Below, piece by piece: positions 1 to 8,679 of a stretch of DNA of 64,000 nt (positions within the stretch are counted from its first letter, which is position 1; every line of letters begins with the position of its first letter). Location: positions 46,421 to 110,420 of the forward strand of contig JAJDXO010000043.1 in NCBI GenBank assembly GCA_022823235.1, written 5' to 3'. The notes beneath the pieces are model-generated. The model saw only the letters and a list, made by a program, of their open reading frames with translations, was not told the origin of the DNA and ran no database searches. The DNA comes from Rhodospirillales bacterium (GTDB taxonomy: Bacteria > Pseudomonadota > Alphaproteobacteria > Rhodospirillales > UBA2165). The position numbers and the translations under genes were made by a program.

Positions 1-221
1 TCGAAGATGACGGCGATATGGTCGGCTTCGGTATCGTCGATCAGCTTGCGCAGCATCCGCGTGTAGATGTAGACCGCGTTGGTCGGCGTGCCGTCCGAGC
101 GGGTCATGGCGCTGCTGGAGACGCCCCTGGCGAAGAAGGCGCGGAAGATGAACCCCGATCCGTCGACCAGGAAGAGATGCCTGACGGAAGCTGCCACGGA
201 ATCTGCCTGGGCCTCGGCCAC
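1..221 (-). CDS. polA: DNA polymerase I, N-terminal part (runs off the window)
   Basis: Repair and Okazaki-fragment polymerase. Only the first 73 codons are present; the gene continues past position 1. The translation has the start of the 5'-3' exonuclease (FEN-like) domain: LFLVDGSGFIFRAFFA, then TPTNAVYIYTRMLRKL and HIAVIFD, which line up with the first 65 residues of E. coli PolA. The start is GTG at 221-219. Its G is shared with the TAG stop of the upstream zinc-finger gene (TAGTG), so the two are probably translationally coupled. No polymerase part can be seen here. Confidence 0.9.
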   Translation of the reverse strand, partial: MAEAQADSVAASVRHLFLVDGSGFIFRAFFARGVSSSAMTRSDGTPTNAVYIYTRMLRKLIDDTEADHIAVIF

Positions 222-409
222 TAATGCCCCGCCGGGTTGCCGGCGCCCTCGGCGAGAACGAAGGTCCGGCTGCAATAGGGACAGACGACCCGGCCCCCCT
301 CATCCATGGTCAGGAAGACGCGGGGGTGGCCCAGCGGCCCGCCGCCGCCGTCGCAGGCGATGGTGGCGGACGTCACCATGATGGGTTTTTCAATTTCGTC
401 GGTATCCAC
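221..409 (-). CDS. Small zinc-finger protein, CHCC family
   Basis: A 62-residue protein with the zf-CHCC signature: C19, then GHPRVFL (H28), then CPYCSRTF (C43, C46), a likely single zinc site. Family members are short proteins found widely in alphaproteobacteria; some eukaryotic relatives are a complex I subunit (NDUFS6), but the role of the bacterial short form is not established. The start is GTG at 409 with GGGAGG a few bases upstream (complement of 415-420); the only in-frame ATG nearby would cut off ten residues. The stop overlaps the polA start by one base. Confidence 0.85.
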   Translation of the reverse strand: MDTDEIEKPIMVTSATIACDGGGGPLGHPRVFLTMDEGGRVVCPYCSRTFVLAEGAGNPAGH

Positions 410-508
410 GGCCGCCTCCCGGGAGCCGGCGGTCCGCGCCGGCCCGCCAAATGCGAAACGCCAAACGAAGTGCGTGCACTCCCCTAATCGGCGTGCGAAT
501 GATACCCC

Positions 509-1603
509 ATGATTGCCGAGTTTCAACCGCGTCCCCGCCTGTCCTTGCGCGTGGGCGCGCGGGCCGCCGCATGCGCCGCGGCCGCAGTTCTGCTGCTCGG
601 CGCCTGCGCCCCCCGGTTCGAATTGCCGGGCCCGCCCCGGGAGGAACCCCGGCTGACCGAAAGCCATGCGGTGATGGCGGACGGCGCGGCGCTGCCCCTC
701 CGGTCCTGGCCGGTGACGGGGGAGAAGCGCGCGGTCATGCTGGCGCTCCACGGGTTCAACGATTACGGCAATTTCATCGATGCGGCCGCCCGGTATTTCG
801 GCAAGGCGGGCATCAAGGTCTACGCCTATGACCAGCGCGGTTTCGGAAACGCGCCCGTGCGCGGCCGGTGGGCGGGGACCGCCGCCATGACCGGCGACCT
901 CCGGACCGTCGCCGGACTGCTGCGCCGGCGTCATGCCGGGTCGCCGCTCTATCTCCTCGGCGCGAGCATGGGGGGCGCCGTCATCATGGCGGCCCAGGCC
1001 GAAAGACCGATCCCCGGGGTCAAGGGAACCATCCTCGCCGCCCCCGCCGTCTGGGGGCGCGCCGCCATGCCGTTTTATCAGCGCTGGGCCCTCGGGCTCG
1101 GCGCCCGCTCGGTCCCGTGGCTCACGCTCACCGGGCGCGGGCTGAGGCTCACGCCGTCCGACAACAGGGAGATGCTCCGGGCCCTGGGGCGCGACCCGCT
1201 GGTCATCAAGGAAACCCGGGTCGATACCATCTACGGGCTGGTGAACCTGATGGACCGCGCGTTCGCCTCGGCGCCGGATTACCGGGCGCCGGCGCTGCTG
1301 CTCTACGGCGACAGGGACGACATCATTCCCAACGGAACCATGGAGCGCGTCTTCGCCCGGCTGCCGGCAGCCGCCCCGGCGGTGCGGCGGATCGTGCGCT
1401 ACCCGGACGGCTATCATATGCTGCTGCGCGATTTGCAGGCGGAAACCGTGTGGCGGGACATCGCGGCGTGGATCGCCGATCCGGCCGCCGGCCCGCCCTC
1501 GGGCCTGGACGCGCCGCCCCGGCCGGGCGCGCCCTCCCGGCGCTTTACGGTCCCGGGCGCTTCGGGTAATGTGCGCGCCCTCCGCGACATTGGGCGCCCG
1601 TAG
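509..1603 (+). CDS. Alpha/beta hydrolase lipoprotein, monoacylglycerol-lipase-like
   Basis: A 364-residue predicted lipoprotein: hydrophobic segment 18-31 and lipobox LGAC with C33 as the lipidation site. The rest is an alpha/beta hydrolase of the Hydrolase_4 (lysophospholipase/monoacylglycerol lipase) type: oxyanion region [10 protein letters not shown] (79-87), nucleophile elbow GASMGG with S153, acid near D270 (YGDRDDIIP), and H303 in GYHML. It probably hydrolyses acyl esters at the inner or outer membrane; substrate unknown. The last 35 residues are rich in Pro, Arg and Gly and look low-complexity. The stop codon lies ten bases inside the following tRNA gene, so the true C-terminus may have been shaped by, or be poorly conserved next to, the tRNA. 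Confidence 0.85.
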   Translation: MIAEFQPRPRLSLRVGARAAACAAAAVLLLGACAPRFELPGPPREEPRLTESHAVMADGAALPLRSWPVTGEKRAVMLALHGFNDYGNFIDAAARYFGKAGIKVYAYDQRGFGNAPVRGRWAGTAAMTGDLRTVAGLLRRRHAGSPLYLLGASMGGAVIMAAQAERPIPGVKGTILAAPAVWGRAAMPFYQRWALGLGARSVPWLTLTGRGLRLTPSDNREMLRALGRDPLVIKETRVDTIYGLVNLMDRAFASAPDYRAPALLLYGDRDDIIPNGTMERVFARLPAAAPAVRRIVRYPDGYHMLLRDLQAETVWRDIAAWIADPAAGPPSGLDAPPRPGAPSRRFTVPGASGNVRALRDIGRP

Positions 1604-1670
1604 CTCAGCTGGATAGAGTGTCGGCCTCCGAAGCCGAAGGTCACAGGTTCGAATCCTGTCGGGCGCGCCA
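1594..1670 (+). tRNA. tRNA-Arg(CCG)
   Basis: A complete cloverleaf of 77 nt with encoded CCA. The acceptor arm GCGCCCG pairs fully with CGGGCGC; D arm GCTC/GAGT; anticodon stem TCGGC/GCCGA with loop CTCCGAA, giving anticodon CCG (reads CGG); T arm ACAGG TTCGAAT CCTGT. The AT-richer island begins just downstream, as is usual for tRNA-linked integration, but no copy of the tRNA 3' end was seen at the far side of the island. Confidence 0.97.
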
Positions 1671-1755
1671 TTTCCTTTCGATGGGTTTAGAGTTGGCCGG
1701 GGTAATCTTAGATAGCTCCCGATCACACGCCGACCGCAAAGACGCACACGGGCCG

Positions 1756-2367
1756 TTAGCGTTTGGCGACGGCAATAAACGACGCCCAAGCATCGTTTTC
1801 ATCCCCCTTGACCCTTGAGGGAAATGGTTCCCAATTGACGCTATCGCTAGTCTGTTCCTCAAATGCGGTAGAGAGATTTTCCAAAGTTGTGCTTACCCTG
1901 TCACGGGCAGGGGAGTTAGGAGTGGTGCGTAGATGCAGGTACAGGCCGATGGCCCCAAACTTCAAGCTTGAAGTTCGTTTAAGCATGGTTTCGATTCGCT
2001 CTACGTCCTTCTTTAGGCGGTTAAAACGAGAGTTCCGATTTTTTATTTCGATTACCCCTCTTGGTGCGCGCCTCCCGTTCCTAATGAGGAGGTCTACTCG
2101 CCCACCAGGTCTCATCTTCCTCGGAAGTTTGCCTCGTCCACGCGCACCTGCTCTGGCAATTGTTGAGCTGGCGGAGTACTCGAGTGACACGTAGTGGCTA
2201 CCATCCAGTTTGCCGATGCTCTCCGCGACATAGGTGGTTAGGAGGTATTCAGGGGCGGTGTTGAGCCATTTACCACCTGTCCAATCCTTATAAAGCCTGT
2301 GTGCACGACGCGTTCCTCTATGAAAAGCTCCGACTATTTCATCAATGGTTGGTCTGGTTGCGGCCAC
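1756..2367 (-). CDS. PD-(D/E)XK-like nuclease domain protein
   Basis: A 203-residue protein of no family I can name. The central part reads GGRVDLLI (D92), a short turn, then GVIEIKNRN (E107, K109), the D...ExK core of PD-(D/E)XK nucleases; E49 in a preceding helix (TTYVAESIGKL) could be the fourth acidic residue. The C-terminal half is helical and basic. Codon use and base composition are AT-richer than in neighbours, so it is probably acquired. It diverges from the phospholipase-D-like gene at 2603. A restriction or anti-phage nuclease role is inference; it might also be a lone remnant of a larger system. No methylase is present. Confidence 0.65.
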   Translation of the reverse strand: MAATRPTIDEIVGAFHRGTRRAHRLYKDWTGGKWLNTAPEYLLTTYVAESIGKLDGSHYVSLEYSASSTIARAGARGRGKLPRKMRPGGRVDLLIRNGRRAPRGVIEIKNRNSRFNRLKKDVERIETMLKRTSSLKFGAIGLYLHLRTTPNSPARDRVSTTLENLSTAFEEQTSDSVNWEPFPSRVKGDENDAWASFIAVAKR

Positions 2368-2445
2368 TTAATCCTCCTCGTATCCGACACGCTGCCAAAA
2401 TTTACTCGGTTCCAGAACTGTTCCACGAGCTTGATAGGTCAGCCG

Positions 2446-2482
2446 GACAACCTCAAACCGCGTCAAACTCTCTCATAAGACG
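2446..2482. repeat. 37-bp direct repeat, left copy
   Basis: This 37-bp sequence is identical to positions 4000-4036, in the same orientation. The two copies bracket the phospholipase-D-like gene and define a segment of about 1.55 kb. On the minus strand each copy contains a seven-codon mini reading frame, MREFDAV, then stop. In this copy the right arm of the palindrome seen in the other copy is broken after GACG. Candidate att site or target duplication. Confidence 0.9.
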
Positions 2483-2535
2483 TAGGCCACAAACTGGGGG
2501 CAAGCCATCAGAATTGACGTGGTGCTCAGATCTCG

Positions 2536-2565
2536 TGTCAATTACCACACAACTTAAACTATAAT
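2536..2565 (+). promoter_or_regulatory. Possible promoter of the phospholipase-D-like gene
   Basis: A perfect TATAAT lies at 2560-2565, 37 bases before the start codon, inside an AT-rich stretch. The only -35-like sequence at a workable distance is TGTCAA (2536-2541, 18-bp spacer), which is weak. Only the -10 match is convincing. Confidence 0.35.
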
Positions 2566-2602
2566 TGTTTTTCTTTGATTCGAAAAGATCTGGAGGCGCT
2601 TC

Positions 2603-3964
2603 ATGAAGCTCATGTTGGGAGGCATCAACGGAAATTACCTCAGGGAGATAACCGAAAACGGAGTTCAAGACACCGAGTATGTGAAGGCAGCAGTCGCTTA
2701 TGCAACCAAAGAGGACCTACTCTTCGATTGGTGCTACGACCATAGTATCCCACTCAATTTCTGGGGCCGATTCGATGAAGGCGTGCCCATTACTCCGAGA
2801 ATTTTGAAAAAATTCTTGGACCGAGGAACACCCAATTTCACTTGCAGGCTAGTCAGAAATTTTCACCCAAAAGTTATTTGGTGGCAGGGTATGGGCGCCT
2901 ATATCGGCTCTGCCAATCTCACTGATGCAGCGTGGAACAATAACGTGGAAGCCGGGTGTTATTTTACCGAAGCCGAACTTGCCGCGTCCGGGTTTGACCT
3001 ACAGTTACAGGATTTCTTTCAAACAATTGACAAGAACGCCTCGCCACTAACTAGGGAATTATATGATCTCATCGAAGCGCGCCAGAGGGTAGTCAATCAA
3101 CACCGCCAACAAGATGAGAAAAGTGCGCGAAAGTTTCAAGGCACGGATCTTGTAACCAAATGGGAGGGCGTCGTTCGGGTCAGCTCACGCAACCGATCAG
3201 AACAACGGCGGGATGCATTTCTTAAGGAGTGGTATGAAACGCTTGAGACGCTCAGGAACATCGGAGTACGCGTATCCGATGACAAATTTCGTCCATCCTG
3301 GGTGGGGAGCCATGTGCCCCCGGGAGCTCAAGCCGACCAATTTTTGCACGCTCACTATTATCAACGCACGTTCGAGGGACGACACGCCCGGTATGAAGGC
3401 TTCTACGATCAAAATCGAGGCAATCCGGAAGCGGCACTAACGGAAGCAATGGCTTGGTGGCATGAGCTTGATGCGCCTCCTGCCAGCGAAGACGTAATGC
3501 TCAATGAGTGGGCACCAGAGCTAAGCGATTGGTTAGCTCGAAATGCACTGTTGGATACCAGCGAAGATGGGTTCGTGAACATCTGCCTCAGGATCCATGC
3601 AATCCGCGACCACGCTCGCCGCGTTGCTAATCTGACGGTGGGACTACCGGATACCGGCGAGCAATACTCGATAGACGAAAAAACTACGGCTTTCGGAAAG
3701 TATCTATATGGATTGCGTTCCGCCCAGGGGAAATCTGTTCTTGAGACGATTGATCATGTTCTCTACGGCGGGCCGACTGAAAAAGTGCCGGATCGAATGT
3801 GGGAGGCACTCGAAAGTCCAGAATGGCGAATAGAGCACTTCGGAGTTAGCGCCTTGGGCGAGCTAGTTGGTTGGGCCCTTCCCAATGATTTTCCACCGCG
3901 CAATGGACGCACCAGTAAATCACTTAGATCGCTCGGGTTTCCTGTTCAAGTCCATTCAGTTTAA
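2603..3964 (+). CDS. Phospholipase-D-like (HKD) family protein
   Basis: A 453-residue protein. Residues 1-125 form a PLD-like domain: the strand KAAVAYAT (28-35), then one HKD-type motif, HPKVIW (H88, K90), followed by GSANLT (102-107, S103 and N105). A single HKD motif implies an active site made by a dimer, as in Nuc-type endonucleases and BfiI-like restriction enzymes. The remaining 330 residues are mostly helical, rich in Trp and charged residues, and match nothing I recognise. The start is supported by GGAGG at 2592-2596. Base composition is unlike the neighbours. Flanked by 37-bp direct repeats and divergent from a PD-(D/E)XK-like nuclease; a DNA- or RNA-cleaving defence role is inference. 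Confidence 0.75.
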   Translation: MKLMLGGINGNYLREITENGVQDTEYVKAAVAYATKEDLLFDWCYDHSIPLNFWGRFDEGVPITPRILKKFLDRGTPNFTCRLVRNFHPKVIWWQGMGAYIGSANLTDAAWNNNVEAGCYFTEAELAASGFDLQLQDFFQTIDKNASPLTRELYDLIEARQRVVNQHRQQDEKSARKFQGTDLVTKWEGVVRVSSRNRSEQRRDAFLKEWYETLETLRNIGVRVSDDKFRPSWVGSHVPPGAQADQFLHAHYYQRTFEGRHARYEGFYDQNRGNPEAALTEAMAWWHELDAPPASEDVMLNEWAPELSDWLARNALLDTSEDGFVNICLRIHAIRDHARRVANLTVGLPDTGEQYSIDEKTTAFGKYLYGLRSAQGKSVLETIDHVLYGGPTEKVPDRMWEALESPEWRIEHFGVSALGELVGWALPNDFPPRNGRTSKSLRSLGFPVQVHSV

Positions 3965-3983
3965 AGGAATATGGCCTACGCTA

Positions 3984-4004
3984 TTGTCGGGCTTCGGCCG
4001 ACAA
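3984..4004 (+). terminator. Hairpin after the phospholipase-D-like gene
   Basis: TTGTCGG, seven-base loop, CCGACAA: a perfect 7-bp stem starting 20 bases after the stop codon. No T-run follows, so it is a weak intrinsic terminator at best, or part of the end structure of the mobile segment, since it touches the right direct repeat. Confidence 0.35.
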
Positions 4005-4036
4005 CCTCAAACCGCGTCAAACTCTCTCATAAGACG
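4000..4036. repeat. 37-bp direct repeat, right copy
   Basis: Identical to 2446-2482. In this copy the sequence continues to complete a hairpin: CCGCGTC, 13-base loop, GACGCGG. If the segment between the copies is an insertion, left flank plus this right flank would be the empty site and would hold the intact hairpin. Confidence 0.9.
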
Positions 4037-4110
4037 CGGACCGCTTAATGGGAGCGGGCCGCCCCCCATAAATCCGAAAAAAATAAACCGACCAAACAGC
4101 GAAACCAGCC

Positions 4111-5643
4111 TCACCCCAGTTTCCGCTCCATGGCCTCGCAGAGCCGCGTCAGCACTTCGAGGCGCCCGTGCCGCTTGTCGTTGAACGGCACCAATTGCCA
4201 GGGCGCCGCCGCCGTGCTGGTCCGGGTGACCATCTCGTTCACCGCCGCCTCGTACTCGCGCCAGCGGTCGCGGTTGCGCCAGTCCTCGTCGGTCAGCTTC
4301 CAGTTCTTGTACGGCGTCTCGGCCCGGCTTTGGAACCGCCGGGCCTGTTCGTCGGGATCGATGTGAAGCCAGAACTTCATCAGCAGGGTCCCGTGCCCGA
4401 CGATCTGATCCTCGAATTCCCGGATTTCCCGGAACGCCCTGCCCCACTCCGCCTCGGACGCGAAGCCCTCGACCCGCTCCACCATGACCCGCCCGTACCA
4501 GCTCCGGTCGAAAATGGCGAACTTGCCGTCGCGGGGAATCCGCTGCCAGAACCGCCACAGATAATGATGCGAGTTCTCCAGGTCGTTGGGGGCCGCGACG
4601 GGATAAATGCGGTAATCGCGGGCGTCCAGCGCCGCCGTGATCCGCCGGATGGTCCCGCCCTTGCCGGCGGCGTCCCAGCCCTCGAAGACCAGCACCGACG
4701 CCATGTCCCGGTCCTTCGCGCGCCGGTAGAGCCCGTTCAGGCGGCGGCGGAGGTTGGGCAGCGCCTCGTTGTATGCCGGCTTGTCCACCGAGGCGCCGAG
4801 GTCCAGCCGCGCCAGGGGCGGCCGCGACGTCGGGCCGCTGTAGGTGCCCGCCGCGCCGCCTTCGTTTTCGGCGCCGTTTTCGGCGGCCGGAGGTTGAACC
4901 GCCGGAGGCTGGGCGGCCGGTTGCGGCCGGGCGCGGGCGGCCAGGTGATCGCCGATGGCCTCGCGGACCGTCCGGAGAACCACCAGGGATCTGTATCTGG
5001 CGTCGCCGCCGTCGACCAGCCGCCACGGCGCGTAGGGCGCGTCGGTCCGCTCGATGATCCGTTCGGCGACCTCGATGAAGCGGTCGTAGTTCTCCCAGTT
5101 CCGCCAGTCCTGTTCGTCCACCTTCCAGTGGTGGTCGGGCTGCTTCTCCAGTTTCCTGAGCCGGCGCTTCTGCTGGCCCTTGTCCAGGTGCATCCAGAAT
5201 TTGAGGATCAGGGCTCCGTCGTCGGCGAGGCAGCGCTCGAATTCCTTGATGCGGGAGAGGCCGAGCTCGAATCTGCGTTTCTTGAGGCGGCCGTAGACCC
5301 GGTCTACGAGGGGCTGGGAATACCACGCGCTGAGGTAGACGCCGATCTGCCCCCTGGGCGGGATATCGACCCAGTAGCGCCAGAATTCGGGACGGGTTTT
5401 CTCCCGCCGGGTCCGGGGCCCGTAGGCCCGGGTGACGATCCAGCGCGGGTCCATCCATTCGTTGAGCAGGCCGGCGAGTTCGCTCTTGCCGGCGCCGTCG
5501 ACGCCGCCGAATATGATCAGGACGGGGCAGTCGGCCTTCCTGAGTTCCTGCTGGGTCAGAATCAGCGAGGTGCGGAGTTCCGACGCCACCGCGTTGAACT
5601 CCCGCTTGCCGACCGCACTGCCACGCTCAATCTGATCGAACAC
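4111..5643 (-). CDS. pap: Polyphosphate:AMP phosphotransferase (two-domain PPK2)
   Basis: A 510-residue protein made of two tandem PPK2 domains, the class II arrangement (Pap) that uses polyphosphate to phosphorylate AMP to ADP. Domain 1 has Walker A GGVDGAGKS (46-54), domain 2 EGWDAAGKGG (321-330); both are followed by the family motif KFW(M/L)H(L/I)D and a downstream (W)RNW/WRNRDRW stretch. A Pro/Ala-rich linker lies at about 239-275. Domain 2 has the more typical lid (FDRSWYGRV), so it probably carries the activity, as in Acinetobacter Pap. Cytoplasmic. Stands alone between the island and a repeat-filled gap. Confidence 0.9.
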   Translation of the reverse strand: MFDQIERGSAVGKREFNAVASELRTSLILTQQELRKADCPVLIIFGGVDGAGKSELAGLLNEWMDPRWIVTRAYGPRTRREKTRPEFWRYWVDIPPRGQIGVYLSAWYSQPLVDRVYGRLKKRRFELGLSRIKEFERCLADDGALILKFWMHLDKGQQKRRLRKLEKQPDHHWKVDEQDWRNWENYDRFIEVAERIIERTDAPYAPWRLVDGGDARYRSLVVLRTVREAIGDHLAARARPQPAAQPPAVQPPAAENGAENEGGAAGTYSGPTSRPPLARLDLGASVDKPAYNEALPNLRRRLNGLYRRAKDRDMASVLVFEGWDAAGKGGTIRRITAALDARDYRIYPVAAPNDLENSHHYLWRFWQRIPRDGKFAIFDRSWYGRVMVERVEGFASEAEWGRAFREIREFEDQIVGHGTLLMKFWLHIDPDEQARRFQSRAETPYKNWKLTDEDWRNRDRWREYEAAVNEMVTRTSTAAAPWQLVPFNDKRHGRLEVLTRLCEAMERKLG

Positions 5644-5711
5644 GCCGCCGCTCCCCCCGTGCGTCTGGGCATGTTACACGCCGGTGCGGGAGAATCTCAA
5701 CAGCCGGGCGG

Positions 5712-5888
5712 CCCTCACTCTGTCCCTCTCCCCTGGAGGGAGAGGGATGCGGAGGCTTGGCGAGCGAAGCGAGCCTAGCCGTAGCTGGGTGAGGGGGAGT
5801 GTCGATTCACCCCCACCTTCATCTTCACCCCCACCCCAACCCTCCCCCGTCAAGGGGGAGGGAGACAGGGTAAAGGGAGAGCCGGACC
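5712..5888. repeat. Dispersed palindromic repeat, family 1, copy a
   Basis: Contains the hairpin CCCTCTCCC/GGGAGAGGG, the conserved stretch GGCTTGGCGAGCGAAGCGAG followed by CCTAGCCGTAGCTGGGTGAGG, and a second hairpin CCTCCCCC/GGGGGAGG. Related copies occur at 8415, 9854, 46092 and 63715. It ends against the stop codon of the acyl-CoA dehydrogenase gene and fills this gap. Confidence 0.9.
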
Positions 5889-7040
5889 CTAATACGACCG
5901 GGGCAGGCCGAGGACGTGCTCGGCCAGGTAGGACAGGACGAGGTTCGTCGAAACCGGCGCGACCTGGTAGAGGCGGGTCTCCCGGAACTTCCGCTCGACA
6001 TCGTACTCCTCGGCGAATCCATAGCCGCCGAAGGTCTGCATGCACATGTCCGCCGCCTGCCACGACGCCTCCGAGGCGAGCAGCTTGGCCATGTTGGCCT
6101 CGGGACCGCAGGGCTCCCCGCCGTCGAACAGCGCCGCCGCCTTCCGCACCATCAGATCGGCCGCCTCCGTTGCGGCATGGGCGCGGGCGATGGGAAACTG
6201 GACCCCCTGGTTCCGGCCGATGGGACGGCCGAACACCTCCCGTTCGTTCGCATACGCCGACGCCTTTTCGATGAACCAGCGCGCATCGCCGATGCACTCG
6301 GCGCCGATGAGTATCCGTTCCGCGTTCATGCCGTCGAGAATGCAGCGAAAACCGCCGCCTTCCCCGCCGACCAGGCTGTCCGCCGGAATTCTCAGGCCGT
6401 CGAAGAACACTTCCGTGGTCGCGTGATTGAGCATGGTGCGGATGGGCTTGATGGTCAGGCCGCGGCCCCGCGCCTCGCGGATATCGACCAGGAAGACGGA
6501 CAATCCCTCGTGGCGGCCTTGATCGCTTTCGCGGGGGCCCGTCCGGGCAAGCAGCAGCATGAGATCGGAATGCTCGGCCCGCGAGGTCCAGACTTTCTGG
6601 CCGTCGACGATGTAGTCACCGCCGTCCCGGCGCGCCCGGGTCCGGATGCGGGTGGCATCGCTGCCGCTGGCCGGTTCCGTGACCCCGAACGCCTGCAGCC
6701 TGACCTCGCCGCGGGCGATGGCCGGCAGGTACGTCTTCTTCTGTGCGGCCGTACCGTGGCGGAGGACGGTGCCCATGATGTACATCTGCGCATGGCACGC
6801 CGCGGCGTTGCCGCCCGACAGATGCACCTCCTCGAGAATGGCGGCGGCGGCCCGGAGCCCCAGGCCGCTGCCCTCGAATTCCTCGGGTATCAGCGCAGCC
6901 AGGAAGCCGGCCCGGGTCATGGCGCCGACGAACTCTTCCGGGTAGGCCCGGTCCCGGTCGACCCGCCGCCAGTAGCCGCCGTCGAATTCCCGGCACAGCG
7001 CCCGCACCGAATGCCGGATATCGCTGAAGTCCTGTGACAA
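5889..7040 (-). CDS. Acyl-CoA dehydrogenase family protein
   Basis: A 383-residue FAD enzyme of the acyl-CoA dehydrogenase family, catalysing alpha,beta-dehydrogenation of an acyl-CoA. Motifs: AFGVTEPASGSDAT (117-130, flavin/substrate loop), WTSRAEHSD (151-159), and the C-terminal FGGYGFAEEYDVERKFRE helix. The usual MCAD-type catalytic Glu near the C-terminus is replaced by Gln (LYQVAPVS), but E241 in GMNAER sits where isovaleryl-CoA dehydrogenase has its base, so a branched-chain-type enzyme is plausible. The start is TTG at 7040; GGAGG at the complement of 7048-7052 supports it. Divergent from hpd, so it might act on amino-acid derived acyl-CoAs. Confidence 0.85.
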   Translation of the reverse strand: MSQDFSDIRHSVRALCREFDGGYWRRVDRDRAYPEEFVGAMTRAGFLAALIPEEFEGSGLGLRAAAAILEEVHLSGGNAAACHAQMYIMGTVLRHGTAAQKKTYLPAIARGEVRLQAFGVTEPASGSDATRIRTRARRDGGDYIVDGQKVWTSRAEHSDLMLLLARTGPRESDQGRHEGLSVFLVDIREARGRGLTIKPIRTMLNHATTEVFFDGLRIPADSLVGGEGGGFRCILDGMNAERILIGAECIGDARWFIEKASAYANEREVFGRPIGRNQGVQFPIARAHAATEAADLMVRKAAALFDGGEPCGPEANMAKLLASEASWQAADMCMQTFGGYGFAEEYDVERKFRETRLYQVAPVSTNLVLSYLAEHVLGLPRSY

Positions 7041-7256
7041 GTTGATGCCTCCCGTCCCCGGGGATCAGCTTAGTGCACCCGGTTCGCGGAGGCCATCGCG
7101 CTCCACCGGCGGCCGGCGCGGCATTCGGCGCACGAAGCGCCGATTCGTGCAACGATATTCCATATTCCGGCAATACCAGCGTCATTTCGCACGAAAATAT
7201 CGCCTCCAATACATTATATTTGGGACAGGATTGGTTCTCATATAGGGAGGTGTCCC

Positions 7257-8366
<1,110 letters not shown>

Positions 8367-8414
8367 AGCCACAACCGCAGCGGCAGCGGCGTAAAATAAT
8401 TGCGTCATGGTCCG

Positions 8415-8560
8415 CCCCCCTCACCCTGATCCTCATCTTCACCCCCACCCCAACCCTCCCCCTTCGAGGGGGAGGGAGAAGTAATTCCCTCTCCCCCGGA
8501 GGGAGAGGGATGCGAAGGCTTGGCGAGCTTGCGAGCCATAGCCGTAGCTGGGTGAGGGGG
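8415..8560. repeat. Dispersed palindromic repeat, family 1, copy b
   Basis: Same unit as at 5712 but with the two hairpin halves in reverse order: first CCCTCCCCCTTCGAGGGGGAGGG, then CCCTCTCCC/GGGAGAGGG and GGCTTGGCGAGC...AGCTGGGTGAGGGGG. It occupies most of the 313-base gap between hpd and the FAH-fold gene; the remainder shows nothing recognisable. Confidence 0.88.
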
Positions 8561-8679
8561 ATGTCCTCCAGACGGCCACTTCTCATGGTTTCCGGGCCGG
8601 CGGCGAGGCGGGGGTTTCCCATGGCGGGAATTGCTTGCAGTATAGGCGGGCGATTTTCAGGCCGGACAGGGGGCGGCGC

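Noticed and set aside
221..1789. A 522-codon minus-strand frame opposite the hydrolase and tRNA-Arg
   Set aside because: Only its last 62 codons (zinc-finger protein) look real; the rest is the antisense of a well-supported lipoprotein gene.
2446..4036. Integron gene cassette (attC sites)
   Set aside because: No GTTRRRY/RYYYAAC core pair was found at the repeat ends and no integrase gene is in the window.
4007..5458. A minus-strand frame ending in MREFDAV, overlapping pap
   Set aside because: It is the alternate frame of the polyphosphate kinase gene; MREFDAV comes from the 37-bp repeat.
7220..7246. TTGGGA...TATAGG as the hpd promoter
   Set aside because: The -10 would overlap the ribosome-binding site, leaving no leader for the ATG at 7257.
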